Shown: positions 5,450 through 12,186 of the stretch, piece after piece
Layout: every line of letters begins with the position of its first letter
Numbering within the stretch: the first letter of the stretch is position 1
DNA from: Fusobacteriales bacterium
GTDB lineage: Bacteria; Fusobacteriota; Fusobacteriia; Fusobacteriales; Leptotrichiaceae
Length of the DNA stretch: 12,473 nt
Direction: 5' to 3'
Assembly: GCA_031285605.1 (NCBI GenBank)
Contig: JAITVW010000185.1
Coordinates: 1 to 12,473 of the forward strand
Made by a program: the position numbers and the translations under genes
Notes under the pieces: model-generated
Told to the model about the DNA's origin: nothing
Databases searched by the model: none
What the model saw: only the letters and a program-made list of their open reading frames with translations

Positions 5450-8140
5450 ATGTCTAAAAAATATAAATTTCCAATTATTCCGCATACACACTGGGACCGG
5501 GAATGGTATTTTACCACTTCAAAGTCAATTATATACTCTCTTGTAGATTTTACGGAGATAATGGAAGTTTTGGAAGAAAATAAAAATTTCCCTCATTTCC
5601 TGCTTGATGCACAGACATCAATAGTAGATGATTATCTGGAATTTCATCCTGAAGATGAGGAGAGAATAAAAAAACTTATAAAAGAAGACAAACTCGTGGT
5701 AGGACCATGGTATACACAGACAGACCAGCTGGTAACAGGCGGGGAATCAATACTGAGAAATCTTTACTATGGAATTGCAAGGGCTGAAGAACTGGGGAAA
5801 AGTATGATGGTAGGATATATGCCTGATTCTTTCGGGCAGACAGCACAGATGCCCCAGATTTTAAACGGTTTTGATATTTATAAAAATACATTTAAAAGAG
5901 GGATAAAGGCAGAGCAGTATCCTAAGAATGAATATTATTGGGAATCTGAGGACGGAAGCAGAGTATTTAACTGTTATCTGGACAGATACGGGAACTTTAC
6001 ATACTTTACAAGTGAGGAAGATTCACTAAAAGCATTAATTGAAAGGCTGAAAAAAGAAACTGATGAAAGATCAAGAATAAGCACTCTTACACTATATAAC
6101 GGGGAGGATCAGAGACCTATAAGAAAGAATCTTCCCGAAATTATGGAAAAAATGAAGCTGCTTTTTCCGGATTGTGAATTTAGTATTTCTACAGTGGAAA
6201 AAGTGATGGAGCAGATGGAAAATGAAGATATAGAATATGATACTGTAAAGGGTGAAATGACATCAGGAGAATACAGCAGAATTCACAAGTCTATTTTTTC
6301 AAACAGGGCTGATTTGAAAATAATGAACAATAAAACTGAAAACCTTATTACAAATGTATCAGAGCCGCTAAGCTCAATTGCTTACAAGCTGGGTTTGAAA
6401 TATGAAACAAAAGTATTTGAAAAAGTGTGGAAGCTGATGTGTGAAAATGCTGCACATGACAGCAGCGGAATGTGTAATTCCGATAACACAAACTCGGATA
6501 TTTGGTATAGATTTAAGCGTTCACAGGAAATAATGGACAGTCTTAACGAAATAAATATGAGGCTGATAGGAATGAAAATTCCCGAGAAGGATATTTTTCA
6601 GTTTCAGGTGTATAACTTTTCGCCGTACACAAGAAACGGGATTGTGGAACTGGAAATATTTACACCGTCGGATAAGTTTACTATTACAGATACTTTTGGA
6701 AAGGAACTTGGTGTAACTCTGCTTCACTCGGAAGAAATTGCTGAAAGAGTGAGAAATAAAATGCTTTCTGAAGTAGGATTCGACGGGAATGAAAAACCAA
6801 GATGGGTTCAGGAAGATGTGAGAATTTTTTCTTCAAAAATCTTACTTTACATAACTGATATAGAAGCTATGGGATATAAAACGCTGTATGTAAAGAATAA
6901 AGATGAAAGCTTTACACCTGTAAAACTTTCTGATACTGCAGGAAACAGTGAAATAGAAAATGATATTCTGAAGGTGAAAATTTCACAGAATGGAGAAGTA
7001 AGTATATTTAACAAGGTAAATCAAAAAGAGATAAAAGGTTCTTTGATATTTGAAGACAGCGGTGATGACGGAGACACATATGATTATTCAGAACCGAGAA
7101 AAGACTGGATTTTACATTCAGATAAACATGAAATAAAAAATATCAGAGTACAGAAAAGTGATATAGTCAGTATTCTAAGCTATACTGCAATTTTGGAAGT
7201 ACCGGCAGATCTTAAAGAAAGAGAACGGCATATAGTATCAAAAAAGATAGATGTAAATGTAAAAATAATTCTGGAAAAAGGTTCTGATCTTTTAAAAACA
7301 GATGTAGAGATTGAAAATACCGCTATTGAACACAGAGTGAGAGTTTTATTTAAAACGGGGATAGATTCGGAATTTTCTATTGCGGACCAGCAGTTCGGGA
7401 CTATAAAGAGATTTACATATCTGAAAGAAGCAGAGAAGTGGGAAGAAAACGGATGGAATGAAAAACCGAGAACTATAGAGCCGATGCAGTCATTTGTAAC
7501 ATTAAAAAATGCTGACTATGGTGTAGCTGTTTTCACAGATTGTGTAAGAGAATATCAGATAACAGGTGAAGGGTATAATACTATAGCTCTTACATTATTC
7601 AGATCAGTGCCTGAAATGGGGAAAGCCGATCTGAAGGACAGACCGGGAAGAGCATCGGGAATGCCATGGCCTACCCCTGATGCACAGCTTTTGAAAAAAC
7701 TTAAATTTAATTTTGCTGTAAAAATTTATACAATGGACGAAAGTATAAATAAAGTGGCAGTGAAAGCAAAAGAATACCTTACACCGTTTACAGGCTATCA
7801 GTCTGCACATTTCAAAAATGTGGATATGTTCTTTCTGCTGAATCAGCCGGGAGCTAAAGATTTTCCGGAAGAATACTCATTATTCAGCTTTGGGCAGAAT
7901 AACACGGTATTAAGCACTGTAAAGAAATGTGAAAAGGAAGAAGGACTGATAATCAGATTATTTAATCCTGATTTTGAAAGCGGGACTTCGGAAAATATTC
8001 TTTACAATGAGAAAATAAAAACTGCGGAAGAAGTTAAGTTTAATGAAAAAACGCTTGTAAAAGAACTGGGGAATAATTTTGATATAAAGCTTGATAATAT
8101 AGCAAAATGTCATGCTTTAAGTATAAAAATCAAAGATTAA
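5450..8140 (+). CDS. mngB: GH38 alpha-mannosidase, MngB-like (6-phospho-mannosylglycerate hydrolase)
   Basis: A cytoplasmic glycoside hydrolase of 896 residues (E. coli MngB is about 880) with no signal peptide. By the MngB model it splits 2-O-(6-phospho-alpha-mannosyl)-D-glycerate, the product of the adjacent PTS, into mannose-6-phosphate and glycerate. The N-terminal catalytic barrel shows PHTHWDREWYFTT with zinc ligands His14 and Asp16, GPWYTQTD, MPDSFGQTAQMP with nucleophile Asp126, and AAHDSSGM with the last zinc ligand His336. The C-terminal beta domains carry MngB-like stretches: DSGDDGDTYDYS, DQQFGTIKRFT, RPGRASGMPWPTPDAQL and IIRLFNPDFESGT. ATG 5450 is chosen because AAAGGAG lies just before it; the frame's earlier ATG at 5336 lies inside the two hairpins. 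Other GH38 alpha-mannosidases, such as the streptococcal alpha-1,3 enzyme, are the alternative. Confidence 0.88.
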   Translation: MSKKYKFPIIPHTHWDREWYFTTSKSIIYSLVDFTEIMEVLEENKNFPHFLLDAQTSIVDDYLEFHPEDEERIKKLIKEDKLVVGPWYTQTDQLVTGGESILRNLYYGIARAEELGKSMMVGYMPDSFGQTAQMPQILNGFDIYKNTFKRGIKAEQYPKNEYYWESEDGSRVFNCYLDRYGNFTYFTSEEDSLKALIERLKKETDERSRISTLTLYNGEDQRPIRKNLPEIMEKMKLLFPDCEFSISTVEKVMEQMENEDIEYDTVKGEMTSGEYSRIHKSIFSNRADLKIMNNKTENLITNVSEPLSSIAYKLGLKYETKVFEKVWKLMCENAAHDSSGMCNSDNTNSDIWYRFKRSQEIMDSLNEINMRLIGMKIPEKDIFQFQVYNFSPYTRNGIVELEIFTPSDKFTITDTFGKELGVTLLHSEEIAERVRNKMLSEVGFDGNEKPRWVQEDVRIFSSKILLYITDIEAMGYKTLYVKNKDESFTPVKLSDTAGNSEIENDILKVKISQNGEVSIFNKVNQKEIKGSLIFEDSGDDGDTYDYSEPRKDWILHSDKHEIKNIRVQKSDIVSILSYTAILEVPADLKERERHIVSKKIDVNVKIILEKGSDLLKTDVEIENTAIEHRVRVLFKTGIDSEFSIADQQFGTIKRFTYLKEAEKWEENGWNEKPRTIEPMQSFVTLKNADYGVAVFTDCVREYQITGEGYNTIALTLFRSVPEMGKADLKDRPGRASGMPWPTPDAQLLKKLKFNFAVKIYTMDESINKVAVKAKEYLTPFTGYQSAHFKNVDMFFLLNQPGAKDFPEEYSLFSFGQNNTVLSTVKKCEKEEGLIIRLFNPDFESGTSENILYNEKIKTAEEVKFNEKTLVKELGNNFDIKLDNIAKCHALSIKIKD

Positions 8141-8147
8141 AAAATAA

Positions 8148-8178
8148 ACAGGACTCTGTGTCAGCAGAGTTCTGTTTT
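8148..8178 (+). terminator. Rho-independent terminator of the mannoside operon
   Basis: ACAGGACTCTG (8148-8158) pairs with CAGAGTTCTGT (8165-8175), 11 bp with one G-T pair and a 6-nt loop, followed by TTT. It starts 7 nt after the mannosidase stop codon. Confidence 0.9.
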
Positions 8179-8190
8179 CATATATTAAAT

Positions 8191-8218
8191 TTGACAATAA
8201 TCTTAGTAATGGTAAAAT
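8191..8218 (+). promoter_or_regulatory. Promoter of the YHYH-protein gene
   Basis: A consensus -35 box, TTGACA (8191-8196), a 16-bp spacer and TAAAAT (8213-8218, five of six matches). The start near 8225 leaves about 24 nt to the ATG, with AAAGGAG at 8237-8243. Confidence 0.75.
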
Positions 8219-8248
8219 TAAACTTAAGTAAAATCGAAAGGAGAGTTT

Positions 8249-8617
8249 ATGAAAAAATTATTATTTTTATTATTTGCAGTAAGTACAGCCTGTTATTCGC
8301 ATTCAGGAAGAACGGACGGCAGCGGCGGTCATAACTGTTCTGCAAAGTCAAGAGCAAAAGGTCTCTGTACCGGATATCACTATCATAACAGCGGAATAAG
8401 CAGCGGTAGAACGAAAGTAAAAGTAAAATCGAAGTCGACAACCGAAAATAAAATAAAAGAAATGCAGCTGCTTTTGAAAGATTCCGGGTATTATAAAGGG
8501 AGTATAGACGGTATAACGGGTTCGGGAACACAAAATGCAGTGAGGCGTTATTTGAATGATAAAAATTATAATAATAACAGATTGAATTATTTGTTAAAGG
8601 CAAATGGGTTAATATAA
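8249..8617 (+). CDS. Exported YHYH-type protein with peptidoglycan-binding domain
   Basis: A 122-residue secreted or envelope protein of unknown exact function. Residues 1-15 (MKKLLFLLFAVSTAC) form a signal sequence; STAC resembles a weak lipobox with Cys15, so it may be a lipoprotein, or signal peptidase I may cut nearby. Residues 17-47 are a Cys/His-rich segment (HSGRTDGSGGHNC...CTGYHYHN, Cys30 and Cys40) of the kind annotated as YHYH domain. A Lys/Ser/Thr-rich linker (54-68) leads to a peptidoglycan-binding fold (about 68-104, MQLLLKDSGYYKGSIDGITG) seen in cell-wall proteins. It has its own promoter and terminator, so it is a single-gene unit. A role in the cell wall is inferred from the binding domain; no catalytic domain is present. 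Confidence 0.85.
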   Translation: MKKLLFLLFAVSTACYSHSGRTDGSGGHNCSAKSRAKGLCTGYHYHNSGISSGRTKVKVKSKSTTENKIKEMQLLLKDSGYYKGSIDGITGSGTQNAVRRYLNDKNYNNNRLNYLLKANGLI

Positions 8618-8623
8618 AAATAA

Positions 8624-8667
8624 AAAGAAGAACCGTTTGTATTTTTTATGAACTCTGGTTCTTCTTT
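8624..8667. terminator. Bidirectional terminator between convergent genes
   Basis: AAAGAAGAACC (8624-8634) pairs perfectly over 11 bp with GGTTCTTCTTT (8657-8667) across a 22-nt loop. On the minus strand the stem is followed by TTTTATTTTT, a better T-run than on the plus strand. It lies between the YHYH gene and the oppositely oriented regulator gene and can serve both. Confidence 0.75.
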
Positions 8668-8682
8668 ACATTTCAATAAACT

Positions 8683-8815
8683 TTATCCGAATAGTGATAA
8701 ATACTTGCTGTAGCCTTTTTTTTCAAGGTTTTTCAAAAGAATAAACTTTAGTGAAACTGAGTAAGCTTTGTTTTTGATTCTTTTTTATCCAAAGTACCAC
8801 TTCCGGTCCGGAAAA
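8683..8815 (-). pseudogene. Decayed coding fragment, C-terminal end of an unknown protein
   Basis: On the minus strand the frame from 8784 to 8683 reads 33 codons ending AYSVSLKFILLKN...YSKYLSLFG-stop, with protein-like composition but no start codon. Upstream in the same frame, past one TAA at 8785-8787, the reading continues as NFPDRKWYFG towards the end of the Crp/Fnr gene, whose 3' end it overlaps in another frame. This looks like the tail of an inactivated gene. I do not recognise the family, and chance in AT-rich DNA is possible. Confidence 0.35.
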
Positions 8816-9478
8816 TTAGATTTTTTCAAATTCTCTGCGATTAATATTATACTTATTTTTCCCTATTCTCTGTAATATTCCTCTGCTGCATAAATTAGAA
8901 ATTTCACGGGACAGGGAAGGACGGGTAACTCCGAATCTTCTTGAGATTTCCGAAATACTCGGTCTAAAGTGAATAATATTGTCTTTGCTGTTTTGTTCAA
9001 TATAATCTATGATTTTATCCTCTATACTTTTGTTTACAAAATTAAACCAGAATCTTTTTGAAAGAAACTGGCTTTTATTAGAGATTTCATCAAGAAAATT
9101 GTTAAGAAATTTTTTATTTTCCTGCATACATTCCAAAAGCTTTTCTTTTTCAAGGGAAAGGATTTCACAGTCTGTTCTTGCTACCACATCTACAGGAGTG
9201 GTATTGGAATCCCCGAAGATAAATGCAGAGACAAAAAGCTCATGTGCCTCAATGCTACCGACTTCTATTACATCTCCATTATATTTCTGCATTTCCGAGT
9301 AAAGTTCTCCCGACAGATTAATAAGGGCATAATTTATTTTATCACCTCTAAAGTAGATGGTTTCATCCTTTTTATATTTTTTTATTTTGTAATTTAGTTT
9401 TAGGATAATCTGCTTTATTTCTTCAGTATTCATATCCTTAAATATAGAAATATTTTTTAGGGTATTTAGAAGCTCCAA
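8816..9478 (-). CDS. Crp/Fnr-family regulator, HcpR-like
   Basis: A cytoplasmic DNA-binding regulator of 220 residues. The N-terminal half (about 10-115) is a cNMP-binding-type sensor barrel (ETIYFRGD, INLSGELY, EAHELFVSAFIFGD); the C-terminal half (about 145-215) is a Crp-type winged helix with SISEISRRFGVTRPSLSREI. The FNR N-terminal cysteine cluster is absent; the only cysteines are 104, 117 and 197. It is divergent from the hcp operon, whose promoter carries a Crp/Fnr-style palindrome. This is the layout of HcpR, the regulator of hcp in anaerobes that responds to nitric oxide or nitrite. The start is TTG at 9478-9476: AAGGAGGAG lies 6 nt before it, an in-frame TAA lies just upstream, and the next ATG is internal (Met16). 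Family is firm; the HcpR role is inferred from context. Confidence 0.85.
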   Translation of the reverse strand: MELLNTLKNISIFKDMNTEEIKQIILKLNYKIKKYKKDETIYFRGDKINYALINLSGELYSEMQKYNGDVIEVGSIEAHELFVSAFIFGDSNTTPVDVVARTDCEILSLEKEKLLECMQENKKFLNNFLDEISNKSQFLSKRFWFNFVNKSIEDKIIDYIEQNSKDNIIHFRPSISEISRRFGVTRPSLSREISNLCSRGILQRIGKNKYNINRREFEKI

Positions 9479-9512
9479 AAAGGTCTCCTCCTTGCATTAG
9501 TTATATTAGTTT

Positions 9513-9541
9513 ATTATATAATAATGTGATAAGAATGTAAA
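9513..9541 (-). promoter_or_regulatory. Promoter of the HcpR-like gene
   Basis: On the minus strand TTTACA (9541-9536), 17 bp, TATAAT (9518-9513), with a consensus -10 box. The start near 9506 leaves a leader of about 28 nt containing the AAGGAGGAG ribosome binding site. Confidence 0.75.
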
Positions 9542-9563
9542 TAAGGATGTGCATTTCGTTTTA

Positions 9564-9579
9564 CGGGAAATTTTTCCCG
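9564..9579. promoter_or_regulatory. Palindrome CGGGAAA-TT-TTTCCCG, possible operator
   Basis: Perfect 7-bp arms around TT in an AT-rich divergent region. The centre lies about 65 bp upstream of the predicted start of the minus-strand regulator gene and about 147 bp upstream of that of the hcp operon. It differs from the GTAAC-type site at 9672-9687, so a different protein may bind, or it may be structural. Confidence 0.4.
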
Positions 9580-9671
9580 GACAAAATTTTTATCATATAA
9601 GTCTCTTGAATTTTCTAAAATTATATATGTTATATCATTTACCAAAAAAGTTATTTATAATTTTCATAAAC

Positions 9672-9687
9672 CGTAACATAAGTTACG
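9672..9687 (+). promoter_or_regulatory. Probable HcpR-type operator of the hcp operon
   Basis: CGTAAC-ATAA-GTTACG, perfect 6-bp arms around 4 bp, the symmetry and half-site spacing typical of Crp/Fnr-family sites. Its centre (9679.5) lies about 37 to 40 bp before the predicted start point of the hcp operon, the class II activator position. Confidence 0.65.
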
Positions 9688-9703
9688 AAATAAAAGAAAT
9701 ATT

Positions 9704-9712
9704 TATTATACA
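9704..9712 (+). promoter_or_regulatory. -10 region of the hcp operon promoter
   Basis: TATTATACA holds TATTAT (9704-9709) or TATACA (9707-9712). No good -35 box stands at the right distance; the GTAAC palindrome occupies that place, as expected where a Crp/Fnr protein recruits polymerase. The ATG is at 9748 behind AGGAGG. Confidence 0.5.
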
Positions 9713-9747
9713 ATAAGCATGTAAATGATGAGATTTTAGGAGGAAAA

Positions 9748-10203
9748 ATGGCAGGATGCCCAGAATCAAAAGCAATGAGCTTAAATGAAAATATCAGTGA
9801 AAATAAATCAGGAGATTTGAATTCACAATTAAAGCAGTGGCCTATACAGCTTCATCTGATTTCACCGGCAGCTGCGTATTACGTGGAGAGTGATTTACTG
9901 TTTGCTGCTGACTGTACAGCCTTTGCGATGGGTGATTTTCATACTGATTACCTGAAAGGGAAATCAGCGGCTATAGCCTGCCCAAAGCTGGATTCGGATC
10001 AGGATGTATACGTAAAAAAAGTAAGACAGCTTATTGACCATGCGAAAGTGAAATCTATTACAGTATTGGTAATGGAAGTGCCGTGCTGTATGGGGCTGGT
10101 GCAGACAGTAAGGGAAGCACTTAGTCAGAGCGAATTAAAGCCGCCGGTAAAAATAAAAATTGTTGGATTAAACGGTAATATAAAAGATAAAATTATATTA
10201 TGA
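9748..10203 (+). CDS. FrdX-like iron-sulfur-type protein lacking the ferredoxin domain
   Basis: A cytoplasmic protein of 151 residues, probably the redox partner or accessory of Hcp encoded next. It matches the C-terminal part of the ferredoxin-like proteins found beside hcp in anaerobes: LKQWPIQLHLISPAAAYY (28-45), LLFAADCTAFAMGDFH (Cys56, His65), IACPKLD (Cys78) and MEVPCCMG (Cys113, Cys114). Cys4 in GCPESK stands at the join where longer relatives have a preceding two-cluster [4Fe-4S] ferredoxin domain. That domain is absent here: AGGAGG directly precedes the ATG, and the frame upstream closes at TAA 9691-9693 with no cysteine motif between. The kept cysteines suggest metal or cluster binding. 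Family recognition is from memory of sequence patterns; the function is inferred from co-transcription with hcp. Confidence 0.75.
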   Translation: MAGCPESKAMSLNENISENKSGDLNSQLKQWPIQLHLISPAAAYYVESDLLFAADCTAFAMGDFHTDYLKGKSAAIACPKLDSDQDVYVKKVRQLIDHAKVKSITVLVMEVPCCMGLVQTVREALSQSELKPPVKIKIVGLNGNIKDKIIL

Positions 10204-10265
10204 TAATTTAAATATTTTTTATTTTTGTGTAATAAGAGTTAAGAAAAAATTGGGAGGTAAAGAGA

Positions 10266-11921
10266 ATGGGTATGTTTTGTTTTCAATGTCAGGAGACATT
10301 TAAGAATCACGGATGTACAGTTAGAGGAGTATGTGGTAAAACTGACGATGTTGCTAATCTGCAGGATGTATTAATATTTGTTTTAAAAGGTATGGCGAAT
10401 TATTCATCGCAGTTAAGAAAGGTAAAGAAGGTTTCAAGCGAGATTGACGGATTTTTGTTCAAAGCTCTCTTTACTACAATAACAAATGCAAATTTTGATG
10501 CAAAAGATATGGCGGCAGACATAAAAAAAGCGATAGAATACAGGAACAGCATTAAGGCAGAACTGGAAAAAGAAGGTGTAATGCTTGAGCCTAAATTTGA
10601 GGGAAAACTCTTTACAACATGGGAGTTTACTACAGAAGAAGAAGCAGAAATGCTGGCTCCGAAAGCAGGAGTATTAAGAACTGAAAACGAGGATGTAAGA
10701 TCACTGAGAGAAATAATTTTATACGGATTAAAAGGGATATCAGCCTATGGTTTTCATGCTTACAATCTTGGAAAAATAAGTGAAGAGCTTTATGCTTTTT
10801 ATGAAAAAGCACTTCTTGCTACCGAAGATGAAAGTCTTAGCGGGGAAGAGCTTACGAATCTTGTATTTGAGACAGGGAAGTATGGTGTAGATGTAATGGC
10901 TTTATTAGATGAAGCTAATACAAGTACATTTGGAAATCCTGAAATAACAGAAGTAAATATAGGTGTAAGAAAAAATCCTGCAATTCTGATTTCAGGACAT
11001 GATTTGAAGGACATGAAAGAGCTGCTGGAACAGACAGAGGGAACAGGAGTGGATGTATATACACACTCGGAAATGCTCCCTGCACATTATTATCCTGAGT
11101 TTAAAAAGTATAAGCATCTGGCAGGCAACTATGGAAATGCATGGTATCATCAGGTAAAAGAATTTGAAACTTTTAATGGACCTGTAATTTTCACTACAAA
11201 CTGTCTTGTACCGCCGAGACTTAATTCTACGTATAATGAAAGAATATTCACACTAAATGCCGCTGGTTATCCTGAATGGAAAAAATTAGAAGCAGATGAA
11301 AACGGAAAGTTTGACTTTACAGAAGTAATAGAACTGGCCAAAAAATGTGACTCTCCAAAAGAAATAGAAACAGGAACAATTGTAGGAGGATTTGCACATG
11401 CACAGGTATTTGCACTTGCGGATAAAATAGCAGAGGCAGTAAAATCAGGTGCAATAAAGAAATTTATAGTAATGAGCGGATGCGATGCAAGAATGAATGA
11501 CAGGGAATATTATACAAAATTTGCAGAGGCTCTTCCTAAAGATACCGTAATTCTTACATCAGGCTGTGCAAAATACAGATATAACAAGCTGAATCTTGGA
11601 GATATCGGAGGAATACCGAGAGTGCTTGATGCAGGTCAGTGTAATGATTCATATTCATGGGCAGTAGTAGCATTAAAGCTGAAAGAGATATTTAATGCAA
11701 ATGATATAAATGACCTTCCTATAGAATTTAATGTTGCATGGTATGAACAAAAAGCAGTAATAGTATTGCTTGCATTATTGTACCTTGGAATAAAAAATAT
11801 ACATGTAGGTCCGACACTGCCTGCATTTATATCGCCAAATGTAGCGAAACTACTGAATGAGCAGTTAGGGCTTACAGGAATAACAGATGTGGAAACAGAT
11901 TTAAGAGAGTTTTTTGCTTGA
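10266..11921 (+). CDS. hcp: Hybrid cluster protein (Hcp, hydroxylamine/NO reductase), class I
   Basis: A cytoplasmic iron-sulfur-oxygen enzyme of 551 residues that reduces hydroxylamine in vitro and is linked to nitric oxide detoxification in anaerobes. The N-terminal cubane cysteines are Cys5, Cys8, Cys17 and Cys23 ([21 protein letters not shown]), the C-x2-C-x8-C-x5-C spacing of class I. All hybrid-cluster ligands are present: His245 (SGHDL), Glu269 (HSEML), Cys313 (TNCLVPP), Cys406 (GCDAR), Cys434 (SGCAK), Cys459 (GQCND), Glu494 and Lys496 (WYEQKA). The C-terminal ligands have the same numbers as in Desulfovibrio vulgaris Hcp. GGGAGG lies 8 nt before ATG 10266; ATG 10272 is a second but worse-spaced start. 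It follows the FrdX-like gene by 62 nt with no terminator and ends at a strong one. Confidence 0.97.
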   Translation: MGMFCFQCQETFKNHGCTVRGVCGKTDDVANLQDVLIFVLKGMANYSSQLRKVKKVSSEIDGFLFKALFTTITNANFDAKDMAADIKKAIEYRNSIKAELEKEGVMLEPKFEGKLFTTWEFTTEEEAEMLAPKAGVLRTENEDVRSLREIILYGLKGISAYGFHAYNLGKISEELYAFYEKALLATEDESLSGEELTNLVFETGKYGVDVMALLDEANTSTFGNPEITEVNIGVRKNPAILISGHDLKDMKELLEQTEGTGVDVYTHSEMLPAHYYPEFKKYKHLAGNYGNAWYHQVKEFETFNGPVIFTTNCLVPPRLNSTYNERIFTLNAAGYPEWKKLEADENGKFDFTEVIELAKKCDSPKEIETGTIVGGFAHAQVFALADKIAEAVKSGAIKKFIVMSGCDARMNDREYYTKFAEALPKDTVILTSGCAKYRYNKLNLGDIGGIPRVLDAGQCNDSYSWAVVALKLKEIFNANDINDLPIEFNVAWYEQKAVIVLLALLYLGIKNIHVGPTLPAFISPNVAKLLNEQLGLTGITDVETDLREFFA

Positions 11922-11957
11922 ATATTGATATATAAAAAATATTAAAAAGATACAGTC

Positions 11958-11987
11958 AAAAAATGAGCCGAGAAGCTCATTTTTTTT
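11958..11987 (+). terminator. Rho-independent terminator after hcp
   Basis: AAAAAATGAGC (11958-11968) pairs with GCTCATTTTTT (11975-11985) over 11 bp with a 6-nt loop, inside a T-run that continues to 11987. Confidence 0.92.
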
Positions 11988-11993
11988 ATTTTA

Positions 11994-12002
11994 TGGTATA
12001 AT
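11994..12002 (+). promoter_or_regulatory. Extended -10 promoter, probably from the decayed transposase
   Basis: TGGTATAAT is a perfect extended -10 element just after the hcp terminator and 7 nt before the ATG of the transposase remnant. No -35 box is evident. Confidence 0.45.
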
Positions 12003-12008
12003 ACATAT

Positions 12009-12136
12009 ATGAACAAGTCAGTTAATTTTACTGCTAATTTTCAAGAACATAAAATTTTTTACCTGTGAATTTGGCTAAAATTATTCCAAACAACGATTTT
12101 GTCAGAGTTTGTTTTGAAAAAGAAATAATAATTTGA
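12009..12136 (+). pseudogene. IS1182-like transposase, N-terminal remnant with frameshift
   Basis: ATG 12009 opens MNKSVNFTANFQEHKIFYL and stops at TGA 12066-12068. If one T is restored in the T-run at 12055-12060, the reading passes into the frame LPVNLAKIIPNNDFVRVCF (12059-12115) and stops at TGA 12134-12136. The joined peptide resembles the start of IS1182/DUF772 transposases, where a short N-terminus is followed by LP..L..IIP..D.VR. No ribosome binding site of note, no catalytic part and no terminal inverted repeats are in the window. A one-base deletion plus 3' loss explains it best; the family call is from pattern memory. Confidence 0.6.
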
Positions 12137-12186
12137 ATAAATGATAAAATTATGTTAAATTATATAAAAATGCTATGGAGGATCTA

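Noticed and set aside
8247..8603. 118-codon minus-strand frame opposite the YHYH gene
   Set aside because: The plus-strand frame has promoter, ribosome binding site, signal sequence and domains; the reverse frame has none of these.
8675..8750. Direct repeat AATAAACTTTA at 8675-8685 and 8740-8750
   Set aside because: Eleven AT-rich bases in a decayed region can recur by chance, and no mobile-element boundary goes with them.
8801..8813. TTCCGG-T-CCGGAA palindrome downstream of the Crp/Fnr gene
   Set aside because: Its folded stem would be only about 4 bp with no T-run, so it is not a terminator, and it is at the wrong place for an operator; kept as a curiosity only.
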